Below are positions 1 through 8,881 of a DNA stretch of 64,000 bases, piece after piece. Position 1 is the stretch's first letter. Each line of letters begins with the position of its first letter. This stretch comes from Thalassomonas sp. M1454 (GTDB lineage: Bacteria; Pseudomonadota; Gammaproteobacteria; Enterobacterales; Alteromonadaceae), in the NCBI RefSeq assembly GCF_007097525.1, contig NZ_VKDD01000001.1, forward strand, positions 1 through 64,000, written 5' to 3'. The notes below the pieces were generated by a model. The model was not told where the DNA came from, searched no databases, and saw only the letters and a program-made list of their open reading frames with translations. The translations under genes and the position numbers were made by a program.

Positions 1-51
1 GTTAAGCCTGCCGCCAGCGTTCAATCTGAGCCATGATCAAACTCTTCAATT
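1..51 (-). rRNA. rrs: 16S ribosomal RNA, 5' end only
   Basis: Read on the minus strand, the first 51 bases give the universal 16S start (AGAGTTTGATCATGGCTCAG, then the helix that contains AACGCTGGCGGC). The gene runs leftwards out of the window, so only its 5' end is here. The mature 5' end is placed at about 51 by analogy with E. coli. The leader and two promoters upstream show that a complete rrn operon begins here. Confidence 0.96.
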
Positions 52-242
52 AAAAAGTGTTTTTGAATCAACAAGTGATTCGGCTCAATGAATTCTGAAT
101 TTGCTTAATCCGAAGATTAAGACTTTACATAAAACCATAACCAATCTTAAGAGCAAGTCCGAAGATTAATTAAGTCGTTTTGTGTGTTCATTCATCATTA
201 AGTTAATTTGCTACTAAGTAGCTATGTAAAATCAACATCAAT

Positions 243-257
243 GTGAGTGCCCACACA
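243..257 (-). promoter_or_regulatory. rrn leader boxC-like element
   Basis: The minus strand reads TGTGTGGGCACTCAC, which resembles the boxC element of gammaproteobacterial rrn leaders, found after boxA and near the RNase III processing stem of pre-16S RNA. It lies about 190 bases upstream of the mature 16S end and just downstream of boxA, in the expected order. Confidence 0.7.
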
Positions 258-274
258 AATTGCATGATAACTAA

Positions 275-287
275 TTGTTAAAGATGG
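275..287 (-). promoter_or_regulatory. rrn boxA antitermination site
   Basis: The minus strand reads CCATCTTTAACAA, close to the E. coli rrn boxA TGCTCTTTAACAA, where NusB/NusE nucleate the rRNA antitermination complex. It lies between promoter P2 and boxC, as in other rrn leaders. Confidence 0.8.
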
Positions 288-408
288 CTACACGATGTAG
301 TTATGCAAATCTGTTCATGGATGAACGTTTTGATTTGTACTTCGTATAGAAGAGCTGGTCGCATTCGCCTCGCTCTTTATCTTCAGGCCTTGCCCGAAGC
401 GGATGCGC

Positions 409-436
409 ATTGTACGTCACCCAGTTTTAATGTCAA
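409..436 (-). promoter_or_regulatory. rrn promoter P2
   Basis: On the minus strand a perfect -35 TTGACA (431-436) is separated by 16 bases from -10 TACAAT (409-414), which is followed at once by a GC-rich discriminator GCGC. The 16-base spacer and GC discriminator are the features that make rRNA promoters sensitive to ppGpp and initiating NTP levels. Confidence 0.85.
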
Positions 437-566
437 CCTATTTTTTAAAGTTTTTGCTAGTATTTCTAAAAGCTATTTTAAAACGTTTGGTTGCTGTTAT
501 CTAAATCAATCAACTTAGTTAACTTATTAAAACACTGTCTTGGGTTGCCCCGAAGAAGTGGAGCGC

Positions 567-594
567 ATTCTATAGATTTAAGGCTGTACGTCAA
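567..594 (-). promoter_or_regulatory. rrn promoter P1 with AT-rich upstream region
   Basis: On the minus strand -35 TTGACG (589-594), a 16-base spacer and -10 TAGAAT (567-572) are again followed by GCGC. The run at about 600-620 is almost pure A/T and could act as an UP element. P1 lies about 158 bases upstream of P2, a tandem arrangement typical of rrn operons. The region from 620 to 867 is AT-rich. It probably holds Fis sites and the promoter of the divergent RRM gene, but I could not define either. Confidence 0.8.
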
Positions 595-867
595 CACGTT
601 TTTTAATTTAATTTGAAATTAATTGCTTTTCGGTCAATAAATCAGCAAAAGCGTTCAAAAACACGTATTAACATACATTTTTTTCACTTTTTATTAGCAC
701 AAAGTTATTCAATAGTCGTTAAACCTATTATTAAATTATCTACAGTTATCAATAAGCTCAAAATTTAATCGGCTTTTTTGAGTGATTTGAATTGCAGTTT
801 GTTAAAATTTGGTTAACATAGGAATTGATTAGAATAATTTTATTAAAATAAAAATCAGGTATTTAAA

Positions 868-1326
868 ATGAAATCTCCATTAATATTAACTTCGGTACTA
901 GTCGCTTCAGGTCTTACCTTAGTAGGCTTCTTTAGTGCACCTCTTGTAAATTTAGACGCAACCGCTTTAGCAGTAGGCCTTTTTCTAGGTGCTTTACTAT
1001 CTCCAATCATCATTAAAGCCATGTCTGGTACGGGTACATCGACAACGACTAGTGTTGAGATAAAAACATTATATGTCGGTAATCTTCCTTACCGCGCAAA
1101 CGAAGGGGCAGTTCGAGAACTTTTTTCTGGCCACGGTACTGTTCACTCTGTTCGACTTATGAAAGACAAGCAAACAGGTAAGCGTCGTGGATTTGGTTTT
1201 GTCGAAATGTCTGCTCAAGATATAGATAATGCAGTTTCTTCTCTTAACGATACTGAGTTTCAACAGCGAACTTTAAAAGTACGTGAAGCAAAAGAAAGAC
1301 CAGAGCCTGTACATAATCACGATTAA
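868..1326 (+). CDS. Membrane-anchored RRM RNA-binding protein
   Basis: This 152-residue protein has two hydrophobic segments (about residues 4-25 and 32-52) followed by one RNA recognition motif (about 66-145). RNP2 is LYVGNL and RNP1 is RGFGFVEM, so the aromatic RNA-stacking residues are intact. The family binds single-stranded RNA; the N-terminus suggests tethering to the inner membrane with the RRM in the cytoplasm. The acidic/His tail (EPVHNHD) is probably unstructured. The gene is single, divergent from the rrn operon, and ends at a shared bidirectional terminator with purD. RNA target unknown. The RRM assignment is certain; the membrane anchor is inferred from hydrophobicity. Confidence 0.88.
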   Translation: MKSPLILTSVLVASGLTLVGFFSAPLVNLDATALAVGLFLGALLSPIIIKAMSGTGTSTTTSVEIKTLYVGNLPYRANEGAVRELFSGHGTVHSVRLMKDKQTGKRRGFGFVEMSAQDIDNAVSSLNDTEFQQRTLKVREAKERPEPVHNHD

Positions 1327-1341
1327 GCTTCAGCTTTAAAC

Positions 1342-1379
1342 AAAAAAGGCCATTACTTATTTGAGTAATGGCCTTTTTA
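1342..1379. terminator. Bidirectional terminator between RRM gene and purD
   Basis: A near-perfect hairpin has arms AAAAAGGCCATTACT and AGTAATGGCCTTTTT around a short loop, with A and T runs on both sides. It can therefore end transcription of the RRM gene (+) and of purD (-), which converge here. Confidence 0.88.
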
Positions 1380-1405
1380 ATTTCTATAGGTTAGTTAATG
1401 ACTAA

Positions 1406-2689
1406 CTATACTTCTCTCGCAATTGCTCGATAGGCAATATCAGTTCTAAATTGAACTTCTTCCCAGCTAATTTGATGTAATAACTCATAAGCTGCTTTTT
1501 GTGCTTCGGTAACTGTATTACCCAATGCTGTTGCACAAAGAACTCGGCCACCAGCAGTAACAATTTTACCATCTTGTTCAGCTGTACCGGCATGGAAGGT
1601 TTTGCGGTCTTTTAAGTCATTTAATTCTAAGCCAGAAATAACCTTACCTTTTGCATATGCATTTGGGTAACCACCTGCGGCTAAAACGACACCTACAGCT
1701 GGGCGTGGATCAAATTCAATTGTTGCTTTGTCTAATTGGCCTTTACACGCAAGTAAACATAAATCAGCTAAGTCTGATTTAAGTCGCATCATAATTGGCT
1801 GAGTTTCCGGATCACCAAATCGACAGTTATATTCGATCACTTTCGGTGTACCATCGGCATCAATCATTAAACCTGCATATAAGAACCCGGTGTATGGAGT
1901 TCCTTCTTTTGCCATGCCTTCAACTGTAGGCATGATAACTTCATCCATTATACGTTGGTGGATTTCAGGAGTAACAACAGGAGCAGGAGAATATGCCCCC
2001 ATACCGCCAGTGTTTGGACCTTCATCACCGTCATAAGCACGTTTGTGATCTTGGCTAGTAGCAAATGCTAATACATTTTTACCGTCAACCATCACAATAA
2101 AGCTTGCTTCTTCACCTTCAAGAAATTCTTCGATTACCACACGATGGCCAGCGTCACCAAACGCATTACCAGCTAACATATCTTTAATTGCGCCTTCAGC
2201 TTCAGTCAAAGTCATCGCCACAATCACGCCTTTACCTGCAGCTAAACCATCCGCTTTAATAACAATTGGAGCACCTTGCTCACGTACATAAGCAATGGCA
2301 GGTTCAATTTCGGTAAAGTTTTGGTAATAACCCGTTGGGATATTATTACGAGCTAAGAAGTCTTTAGTAAAAGATTTTGAACCTTCAAGTTGCGCAGCTT
2401 TTGCACTTGGGCCAAAGATCATTAAACCTTCGGCTTGAAAAGCATCTACTACACCATCAACTAGTGGTTGCTCTGGACCTACAATAGTTAATCCAATATT
2501 TTCTTTTTTAGCAAATTCAATTAAGCCATCAATATTTCCTACTGAAATATTAACGTTTTCAATTTTATTTTCAGTTGTTGTGCCTGCATTACCAGGAGCA
2601 ACAAATACTTTTTCTACTTGATTAGATTGCGCAGCTTTCCATGCAAGAGCATGTTCACGACCGCCACTACCAATAACTAAAACTTTCAT
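1406..2689 (-). CDS. purD: Phosphoribosylamine--glycine ligase
   Basis: PurD (GAR synthetase) joins glycine to 5-phosphoribosylamine using ATP, the second step of de novo purine synthesis, in the cytosol. The length of 427 residues is normal. The N-terminal Rossmann-like motif GSGGREHALAW, the ATP-grasp segment with NTGGMGAYSP, and the metal-binding EYNCRFGDPETQ are all present. It follows the exported methyltransferase gene by 29 bases and is probably cotranscribed with it, because a terminator separates both from purH. The start is the only ATG that keeps the nucleotide-binding N-terminus intact. Confidence 0.98.
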   Translation of the reverse strand: MKVLVIGSGGREHALAWKAAQSNQVEKVFVAPGNAGTTTENKIENVNISVGNIDGLIEFAKKENIGLTIVGPEQPLVDGVVDAFQAEGLMIFGPSAKAAQLEGSKSFTKDFLARNNIPTGYYQNFTEIEPAIAYVREQGAPIVIKADGLAAGKGVIVAMTLTEAEGAIKDMLAGNAFGDAGHRVVIEEFLEGEEASFIVMVDGKNVLAFATSQDHKRAYDGDEGPNTGGMGAYSPAPVVTPEIHQRIMDEVIMPTVEGMAKEGTPYTGFLYAGLMIDADGTPKVIEYNCRFGDPETQPIMMRLKSDLADLCLLACKGQLDKATIEFDPRPAVGVVLAAGGYPNAYAKGKVISGLELNDLKDRKTFHAGTAEQDGKIVTAGGRVLCATALGNTVTEAQKAAYELLHQISWEEVQFRTDIAYRAIAREV

Positions 2690-2718
2690 TAATTTTATAA
2701 TCCTATTTGAATTGACCG

Positions 2719-3537
2719 CTATTTAGCAGGTTTTACAAATTTTAAAGTCATACGATCACTTTCGCCTATAGCTAAGTATTTCGCTCTATCTTTTTCACCT
2801 AAACGCAATACCGGAGGTAAAGTCCAAACACCTCTTTCATGATCTGCACTATCTTTAGGGTTAGCATTGATTTCAGATGACGCTGCAAGTTTAAAACCAG
2901 CATCAGCAGCTAAATCAATTGTCATTTTCACCGGGAAATAACCGCTTTTTTTGTTTTCTTCCCAAGATTGTGAAGCTGGCATTCTATGTTCAACAACGCC
3001 TAAAACGCCACCTGGTTTAAGTGCTTTATAAGCATCAGCAAATACTTGCTTAACGCCAGCATCACCCCAGTTGTGCAAATTACGGAAAGTTAGTACTAAG
3101 TCAGCGCTACCTGCAGGAGCAAGTTCACTGGCAACTTTCGGTGTAAAATTAGTAAGTTTAACCTCACTGAACACTTCATTGCTGGCTAGTTTTTTTTCTA
3201 ACTTACGGCGAGATTTTGAGTAATAATCATCTTTACCTGTATCTGGGTAGTGTGCACCATATAAGGTACCAGTACCTTTTAAAGCAGGTGCTAAGATTTC
3301 TGTATACCAACCACCGCCAGGTGCAATTTCGACAACAGTAGAACTTGGCTTTAATCCAAAAAATTCTAGAGTTTGTTGTGGATGACGATACTGATCACGA
3401 GACTTGTTTTTAGCAGAACGATGTTCGCCTGAAATAGCTTGTTCTAAAGACGTTGCAGCAAGAGCGGTATTGATACCAGCACTCATGGTAAAAGTTGCTA
3501 AAACTGTTGCAGCTAGTAAAGATTTGATTGTTTTCAT
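2719..3537 (-). CDS. Exported class I SAM-dependent methyltransferase (putative)
   Basis: This 272-residue protein has a clear Sec signal peptide (MKTIKSL then a hydrophobic core, cleavage after ALA near residue 28) followed by a Rossmann methyltransferase fold: motif I VVEIAPGGGWYTEIL near residue 70, an acidic/LVLTFRNLHNWGD segment near 150, and LKPGGVLGVVEH. It resembles the COG4798 group of predicted methyltransferases. The substrate is unknown, and a periplasmic location would be odd because SAM is cytosolic. It lies between purH and purD, separated from purH by a terminator. An alternative is that the N-terminus acts as a membrane anchor. Confidence 0.85.
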   Translation of the reverse strand: MKTIKSLLAATVLATFTMSAGINTALAATSLEQAISGEHRSAKNKSRDQYRHPQQTLEFFGLKPSSTVVEIAPGGGWYTEILAPALKGTGTLYGAHYPDTGKDDYYSKSRRKLEKKLASNEVFSEVKLTNFTPKVASELAPAGSADLVLTFRNLHNWGDAGVKQVFADAYKALKPGGVLGVVEHRMPASQSWEENKKSGYFPVKMTIDLAADAGFKLAASSEINANPKDSADHERGVWTLPPVLRLGEKDRAKYLAIGESDRMTLKFVKPAK

Positions 3538-3590
3538 TGTTATTTTCCCAAAACCTGATTGTTAAACAATCTATGTTATAGCAGATTTTT

Positions 3591-3623
3591 AAAAGAGAAT
3601 CAGGCTTTAACCTGACTCTCTTT
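3591..3623 (-). terminator. Terminator downstream of purH
   Basis: The hairpin arms AAAGAGAATCAGG and CCTGACTCTCTTT (one mismatch, six-base loop) are followed on the minus strand by a T-rich stretch. It lies just after the purH stop and implies that the methyltransferase and purD have their own promoter. Confidence 0.8.
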
Positions 3624-3653
3624 AAAAACGTTTCAATTGCTATGCTTTAGGTA

Positions 3654-5240
3654 TTAGTGACGGAAGTGACGCATGCCGGTGAAGACCATGGCAATACCAT
3701 GCTCGTCAGCAGCCGCGATAACTTCTTCATCACGCATAGAACCACCAGGTTGAATAACAGCTGTGATACCTGCTTCGCCAGCTGCATCTAAACCATCACG
3801 GAATGGGAAGAATGCATCAGATGCCATAACTGAACCAGCTACTTCTAAATTTTCATCCGCAGCTTTAATACCTGCAACTTTAGCTGAATATACACGGCTC
3901 ATTTGGCCTGCACCAACACCGATAGTCATGTCATTTTTAACATAAACAATGGCATTTGATTTAACAAACTTAGCTACTTTCCAACAGAATAATAAATCAC
4001 TCATTTCTTGCTCTGTAGGTTGACGTTTAGTAACTACTTTCAAGTCATCTAAACCAACCATGCCAGTGTCACGGTCTTGTACTAATAAACCGCCATTAAC
4101 ACGCTTTTGCTCAAAACAAGTAGTTTTAGTTTGCCACTGACCACATTCTAATAAACGAACATTTGGTTTAGCAGCAACAATTTTTGATGCCTCTGCAGAA
4201 ATGCTAGGAGCAATAATTACTTCAACAAATTGACGAGAAACAATAGCTTCAGCTGTAGTTGCATCTAATTCACGGTTAAACGCAATAATGCCACCAAAAG
4301 CAGAAGTAGGGTCGGTTTTAAATGCACGCTCGTAGGCATCTAGAATATTTTCACCTAAAGCAACGCCACATGGGTTTGCATGCTTAACGATAACACAAGC
4401 AGGTTGGTCAAATTCTTTAACACATTCTAGTGCTGCATCTGTGTCAGCAATGTTGTTATAAGATAATGCTTTACCTTGTACTTGCTTAGCAGTTGATACT
4501 GAAGCTTCTTCAGGATTTGCTTCAACGTAAAAAGCAGCATCTTGATGTGAGTTTTCACCGTAACGTAAATCTTGTTTTTTAATAAACTGGCTATTGTAAG
4601 TACGAGGAAACTTAGTAGCACTCGCCTCTGCATCGCCGTGAGCAGGAAGCATTTTTCCGAAGTAGTTAGCGATCATGCCATCGTAGCTTGCCGTATGCTC
4701 GTAAGCAGCAATAGCTAAGTCGAAACGTGTTTGGTAATTTAAAGAACCATTGTTTGCTGTCATTTCAGCTAAAACACGATCATAGTCACTAGCATTTACA
4801 ATAATAGTCACATCTTTATGGTTTTTAGCCGCGGCGCGAACCATAGTAGGGCCACCGATATCGATATTTTCAATCGCATCTTCTAAAGTACAGTCTTCAT
4901 TAGCTACGGTATTAGCGAATGGGTAAAGGTTAACAACAACCATATCAATTGCATCAATATTGTTTTCTGCCATTACAGCTTCGTCCATATCACGACGAGC
5001 TAAAATGCCACCATGAATTTTAGGATGTAATGTTTTAACTCGTCCATCCATAATTTCTGGATGACCGGTGTGATCAGAAACTTCAGTAACAGGGATACCG
5101 TTTTCAGCTAATAATTTAGCTGTGCCACCTGTTGATAATAAATCGACACCTTGTTTAGATAGTGCATGAGCAAACTCAACAATGCCAGTTTTGTCAGAAA
5201 CACTTAATAGAGCGCGTCTAATTGGGCGTGGAGTATTCAT
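3654..5240 (-). CDS. purH: Bifunctional AICAR transformylase/IMP cyclohydrolase
   Basis: PurH carries out the last two steps of IMP synthesis in the cytosol: formylation of AICAR with 10-formyl-THF, then ring closure. It is 528 residues, the usual size. The N-terminal MGS-like cyclohydrolase domain contains [11 protein letters not shown] and [14 protein letters not shown]; the C-terminal transformylase domain contains the catalytic KHANPCGVA segment and [12 protein letters not shown]. It is convergent with nothing and lies downstream of fis, separated by a terminator. purH/purD close to an rrn operon is a recurrent gammaproteobacterial arrangement. Confidence 0.98.
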   Translation of the reverse strand: MNTPRPIRRALLSVSDKTGIVEFAHALSKQGVDLLSTGGTAKLLAENGIPVTEVSDHTGHPEIMDGRVKTLHPKIHGGILARRDMDEAVMAENNIDAIDMVVVNLYPFANTVANEDCTLEDAIENIDIGGPTMVRAAAKNHKDVTIIVNASDYDRVLAEMTANNGSLNYQTRFDLAIAAYEHTASYDGMIANYFGKMLPAHGDAEASATKFPRTYNSQFIKKQDLRYGENSHQDAAFYVEANPEEASVSTAKQVQGKALSYNNIADTDAALECVKEFDQPACVIVKHANPCGVALGENILDAYERAFKTDPTSAFGGIIAFNRELDATTAEAIVSRQFVEVIIAPSISAEASKIVAAKPNVRLLECGQWQTKTTCFEQKRVNGGLLVQDRDTGMVGLDDLKVVTKRQPTEQEMSDLLFCWKVAKFVKSNAIVYVKNDMTIGVGAGQMSRVYSAKVAGIKAADENLEVAGSVMASDAFFPFRDGLDAAGEAGITAVIQPGGSMRDEEVIAAADEHGIAMVFTGMRHFRH

Positions 5241-5300
5241 AGTTTTTCTATACCTTAAATGAAATATTGTTAATTTTATTGTTAGCTATATTGCCAACTT

Positions 5301-5331
5301 TTAAAAAAAGAAAAGCACCCGAAGGTGCTTT
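5301..5331 (-). terminator. Terminator of the dusB-fis operon
   Basis: The hairpin AAAGCACC-CGAA-GGTGCTTT (5312-5331) is followed on the minus strand by a run of T (5301-5310). It lies 25 bases beyond the fis stop codon. The tetraloop and strong U-tract make this a canonical intrinsic terminator. Confidence 0.9.
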
Positions 5332-5356
5332 GTTTCGCAGGCGTACCTGCTCGTGT

Positions 5357-5644
5357 TTAGTTCATACCGTACTTTTTAAGTTTCTTGCGTAAAGTACCGC
5401 GATTGATACCTAGTAAGTTAGCAGCTCGGGTTTGGTTACCGCGAGTATATTGCATTACTTCTTCAAGCATTGGCGCTTCGATTTCTGATAATACAAGGTC
5501 ATACATGTCATCAACATCGTTGCCGTTTAATTGTGATAAGTAGTTTTTAATCGCTACTTTAGCTTGGGTACGTAAAGGTGATGCCTTGGTCTGAGTTTGC
5601 AGGTCACCGATAACAAATGGAGAAGTAATATTTTGTTCAAACAT
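5357..5644 (-). CDS. fis: DNA-binding protein Fis
   Basis: Fis is a homodimeric nucleoid protein that bends DNA, activates rRNA promoters and represses many genes. At 95 residues it is close to the 98 of E. coli. The C-terminal helix-turn-helix ([23 protein letters not shown]) is essentially the family consensus. It follows dusB by 16 bases, the conserved dusB-fis operon. The rrn promoters at the left end of this window are plausible targets. Confidence 0.98.
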   Translation of the reverse strand: MFEQNITSPFVIGDLQTQTKASPLRTQAKVAIKNYLSQLNGNDVDDMYDLVLSEIEAPMLEEVMQYTRGNQTRAANLLGINRGTLRKKLKKYGMN

Positions 5645-5660
5645 ATAGTTCAGACTCTTT

Positions 5661-6647
5661 CTAAGTTAATTTATCAAAAAATACATTTAATGCTGCAAGT
5701 TGCTCTTGTGGCTGCTCAATAGCATTAAATATGGAACGAAATTGTTTTCCTTGGTCGTGCGTTTGCAAATACCAAGATACGTGTTTACGAGCTATCCTTG
5801 TGCCCATAAATTCACCATAAAAATTATGTAACTCTTGCACATGAGCTAATAAAATAGCTCTAGTTTCAGCCATAGTTGGCGGAGCAAGATGCTCGCCAGT
5901 TTTTAGATAATGTGTAATTTCTCTAAAAATCCAAGGCCTACCTTGTGCTGCTCTACCTATCATTACTGCATCGGCATTAGTGTAATCTAATACCTGTTCT
6001 GCCTTTTCAGCAGAAGTAATGTCACCATTAGCAATAATTGGAATGCTCACTGCATTCTTTATTGCTTTAATGGTGTCGTATTCTGCATTGCCTTTATAAA
6101 AGTCATTGCGAGTACGGCCATGTACAGCTAACGCCTGAATTCCATTTGCTTCGGCGATTTTTGCTATTTCGACACCGTTTCGTGTATTTTCACACCAACC
6201 GGTACGAATCTTCAATGTTACTGGTATATCTACCGAGTTCACTACAGACTTTACAATTTGCTCAACCTGCAATGGTTCTTTTAATAACGCTGAACCAGCT
6301 AATTTTTTATTCACTTTCTTTGCTGGACACCCCATATTGATATCAATAATTTGGGCACCACTTTGCGCATTCATCTGAGCTGCAAAAGCCATTTCGTCAG
6401 GATCAGAACCAGCAATTTGTACTGACCTAATTCCTACTTCATCGCCATGTTCCATACGTAATTTAGATTTTCCTGACGCCCAAACCTTAGGATTGGATGA
6501 CAGCATTTCTGAAACAGCCATACCCGCCCCTAATCGACAACATAATTGACGAAATGGTCGGTCTGTAATTCCAGCCATAGGGGCTAAAATCACATTATTG
6601 TCTAACTGATAAGAACCTATACGCACGTGATTGTTTTTTGAGCTCAT
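5661..6647 (-). CDS. dusB: tRNA-dihydrouridine synthase B
   Basis: DusB is an FMN- and NADPH-dependent enzyme that reduces specific uridines of tRNA to dihydrouridine. The TIM barrel opens with [13 protein letters not shown], carries the catalytic-cysteine segment [19 protein letters not shown] and the tRNA/FMN motif [12 protein letters not shown] place the start at the ATG at 6647 (328 residues); a TTG two codons earlier is also open. First gene of the dusB-fis operon; an AT-rich gap of about 190 bases to prmA probably holds the fis-type growth-rate-regulated promoter. Confidence 0.96.
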   Translation of the reverse strand: MSSKNNHVRIGSYQLDNNVILAPMAGITDRPFRQLCCRLGAGMAVSEMLSSNPKVWASGKSKLRMEHGDEVGIRSVQIAGSDPDEMAFAAQMNAQSGAQIIDINMGCPAKKVNKKLAGSALLKEPLQVEQIVKSVVNSVDIPVTLKIRTGWCENTRNGVEIAKIAEANGIQALAVHGRTRNDFYKGNAEYDTIKAIKNAVSIPIIANGDITSAEKAEQVLDYTNADAVMIGRAAQGRPWIFREITHYLKTGEHLAPPTMAETRAILLAHVQELHNFYGEFMGTRIARKHVSWYLQTHDQGKQFRSIFNAIEQPQEQLAALNVFFDKLT

Positions 6648-6763
6648 CTTCAAAAGGGCGCTAAGTTTACGTGTTTTTTTTGAGAAATAAAAGCATATAA
6701 TTTGAACAATTTTGTGTTTTTTTGTGCTTTTTAATATTGACTTTTATTGAAACTTATTTGAGC

Positions 6764-6801
6764 AAATAAAAAGGCTGTAAATAGCAATTATTTACAGCCT
6801 T
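6764..6801 (-). terminator. Terminator downstream of prmA
   Basis: The arms AAGGCTGTAAATA (6771-6783) and TATTTACAGCCTT (6789-6801) pair perfectly around a five-base loop. On the minus strand they are followed by TTTTTATTTG, a good U-tract. It separates prmA from dusB. Confidence 0.88.
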
Positions 6802-6842
6802 ATTTGTTCGGTAATTAACATCTAATCACATAGAAAATTATT

Positions 6843-7724
6843 TTACTTACGAGTTCCTGATAAACGCACCCATTCTTCTTGCACAGCGATAGGGTCCATA
6901 TCACACCACTGCCCATAATTAGCTTGTAGTTCACTACCTTGCTCTTCAAGGATCCCTGACAAAGCTAATAAGCCGTTATCACCAACATAGCTCATGATCA
7001 CAGGAGCAAGTTCACGAAGTGGCCCGGCTAAAATGTTAGCAACAACAACATCAGCTTTAAACTCTGGTTGGTCTTTAGGTAAATACAACTCTAATCTGTC
7101 TTCTACACCATTACGCTCGGCATTGGCTAAACTCGCTTGTAATGCTTGCGGGTCAATATCTATACCTATCACTTTTTTAGCGCCAAGTTTTAACGCAGCG
7201 AGTGATAAAATACCTGAGCCACAACCAAAATCAACAACCGTTTTGCCCTCTAAATCTAAAGAATCTAACCAAGTTAAACATAATGCTGTTGTAGGATGAG
7301 TACCAGTACCAAATGCCAAGCCAGGATCAAGCATAACGTTTACAGCTTCTGGCTCTGGCACTTCACGCCAGCTTGGACAAACCCATAATCGATTACCAAA
7401 CTTCATTGGATGGAAGTTATCCATCCATTCACGTTCCCAATCTTTATCTTCTAATTGCTCAAGTTTATACTGCATATCAGCTTTATCTGGGTGGATACTC
7501 TGTAAATAAGCAATTGCTTTATCCATATCATGACTAGCATCAAACAAGCCCATCACCACAGTATTGTGCCAATAAAGCACTTCATCACCAGGAAGTGGTT
7601 CATAGATAGGCGTATCTTGAGCATCAATAAACGTTACCGCTTGCGAACCACAAGCCATAAGCCAATCACTATATTTTTCAGCTGTTTCTTCATTTGCAGC
7701 TAAGCGAAGCTGGATCCAAGGCAT
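6843..7724 (-). CDS. prmA: Ribosomal protein L11 methyltransferase
   Basis: PrmA trimethylates lysines and the N-terminus of ribosomal protein L11 using SAM. It is 293 residues, as in E. coli. The N-terminal substrate-recognition domain (MPWIQLRL) is followed by the catalytic domain with [12 protein letters not shown], motif [21 protein letters not shown] and the NPPY-like [10 protein letters not shown]. The order prmA, dusB, fis is conserved in gammaproteobacteria. The next gene upstream is divergent, leaving about 175 bases for both promoters. Confidence 0.98.
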   Translation of the reverse strand: MPWIQLRLAANEETAEKYSDWLMACGSQAVTFIDAQDTPIYEPLPGDEVLYWHNTVVMGLFDASHDMDKAIAYLQSIHPDKADMQYKLEQLEDKDWEREWMDNFHPMKFGNRLWVCPSWREVPEPEAVNVMLDPGLAFGTGTHPTTALCLTWLDSLDLEGKTVVDFGCGSGILSLAALKLGAKKVIGIDIDPQALQASLANAERNGVEDRLELYLPKDQPEFKADVVVANILAGPLRELAPVIMSYVGDNGLLALSGILEEQGSELQANYGQWCDMDPIAVQEEWVRLSGTRK

Positions 7725-7899
7725 CTTTTAATCTCTATCTAAATATAAAGTTGAATATAATTGTCTGTAGTTTAACACTTCTTCACTAATAGGTTGTAAT
7801 TCTTATAACTAATTCGTAAAAATTATTGTTGCTACTCTATGCAGGATCAAGGAAATAAATTAAGCTCGAATGGACTAAATCAGCAAAAAGGCGATATCA

Positions 7900-8835
7900 G
7901 TGGACTACTTTCCTATTTTTTTAGATGCAAAAAAACTCAATACGGTAGTAGTTGGCGGAGGTAACGTTGCTGCGAGAAAGATTGAGTTACTACTAAAAAC
8001 GCCAGCTAAAATAACAATTGTTAGTCCTGAATTAAAAGCCAGTGTTAAAGCATTATTAAATAACCCGCAAGTGTGCTGGCAACAAGCTTTATATAATAAA
8101 GCGGTGTTAGCAAATAAACAGCTAGTGATTGCTGCTACCAACATTGAAGCAATTAACCAACAAATATGCACTGATGCAAACGAGTTAGGTATGCTTATTA
8201 ATGTAGTTGATGATCCTGCACGATGTAATTACATCACTCCAGCAATCATAGATCGTTCGCCGATGATAATTGCTATGTCAAGTTCAGGTAATGCGCCTAT
8301 TTTATTGCAAATGCTCAAGTCAAAAATTGATTTAATGCTACCGAGTGGTTACGGTAAATTGGCTACCTTTTGTGGAAAACATCGCTTAAAAATACAAAAC
8401 GCAATATCGCAATTTTCACAAAGAAAAGCTTTTTGGCAAAATGCCTTAGAAGGTGAGATAGCTAAGCAAGTGCTAGCAGGTAATGAAGATAAAGCAGAAC
8501 AACTACTAATCAACAATATTGCCACAACAAGTGCAATGCCAACAGGCAGCTTAACCTTGATTAAGGTATTCAATCAAAATCCCGATAATTTAAGCCTAAT
8601 CGCTTATCAAAAACTTCAGCAAGCCGATACTATTTTCATTGCACAAGGTATTGATAATAATTATTTCGATTATGGTAGGCGTGATGCAGCTAAGCATCAG
8701 ATGATTGACAAGCAGCTTATAGAGCAATTAATAAATCAAAATCAACAAGTCGTAATCGTTGGCAATGAACAGGAGCATTTTAAAACAAGCTCTTTAGCAT
8801 TAACGACAATAATTTGTGGTAAGACCGTTGAGTAA
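7900..8835 (+). CDS. Siroheme synthase N-terminal-type protein with eroded SUMT tail
   Basis: Residues 1 to about 205 match the CysG/Met8 dehydrogenase-ferrochelatase module: the NAD-binding VVVGGGNVAARKIELLL, CNYITPAIIDRSPMIIAMSSSGNAP and the helical YGKLATFCGKHR region. Such enzymes oxidise precorrin-2 and insert Fe into sirohydrochlorin. Residues from about 215 (GSLTLIKVF...LQQADTIFI...YGRRDA) still follow the beginning of the SUMT methyltransferase domain of CysG, but the glycine-rich GAGPGD motif is gone and only about 95 of the usual 250 residues remain. The start is GTG with AAGG eight bases upstream. Whether both activities survive is unknown. Confidence 0.85.
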   Translation: MDYFPIFLDAKKLNTVVVGGGNVAARKIELLLKTPAKITIVSPELKASVKALLNNPQVCWQQALYNKAVLANKQLVIAATNIEAINQQICTDANELGMLINVVDDPARCNYITPAIIDRSPMIIAMSSSGNAPILLQMLKSKIDLMLPSGYGKLATFCGKHRLKIQNAISQFSQRKAFWQNALEGEIAKQVLAGNEDKAEQLLINNIATTSAMPTGSLTLIKVFNQNPDNLSLIAYQKLQQADTIFIAQGIDNNYFDYGRRDAAKHQMIDKQLIEQLINQNQQVVIVGNEQEHFKTSSLALTTIICGKTVE

Positions 8836-8849
8836 TTAATTTTATTTTT

Positions 8850-8881
8850 AAGCGGTTATAAATGTATCTTAATAGCCGCTT
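8850..8881 (+). terminator. Possible terminator of the siroheme-synthase-like gene
   Basis: The arms AAGCGGTTAT and ATAGCCGCTT (one G.U pair, 12-base loop) are followed by a T-rich stretch on the plus strand. The hairpin overlaps the 3' end of the convergent YjbR gene, so it could also be partly coincidental. Confidence 0.4.

Noticed and set aside
303-518. 71-codon open frame on plus
   Set aside because: It lies across the rrn promoters P1/P2 and leader on the opposite strand, has no ribosome binding site and an unlikely composition.
6994-7299. 101-codon open frame on plus opposite prmA
   Set aside because: Antisense shadow of prmA without a ribosome binding site.
7900-8835. Frameshift as explanation of the short siroheme-synthase tail
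   Set aside because: The end of the frame is followed by non-coding AT-rich DNA and a possible terminator, and no further SUMT motifs can be read in other frames up to 9236, so the loss is old and not a simple frameshift.
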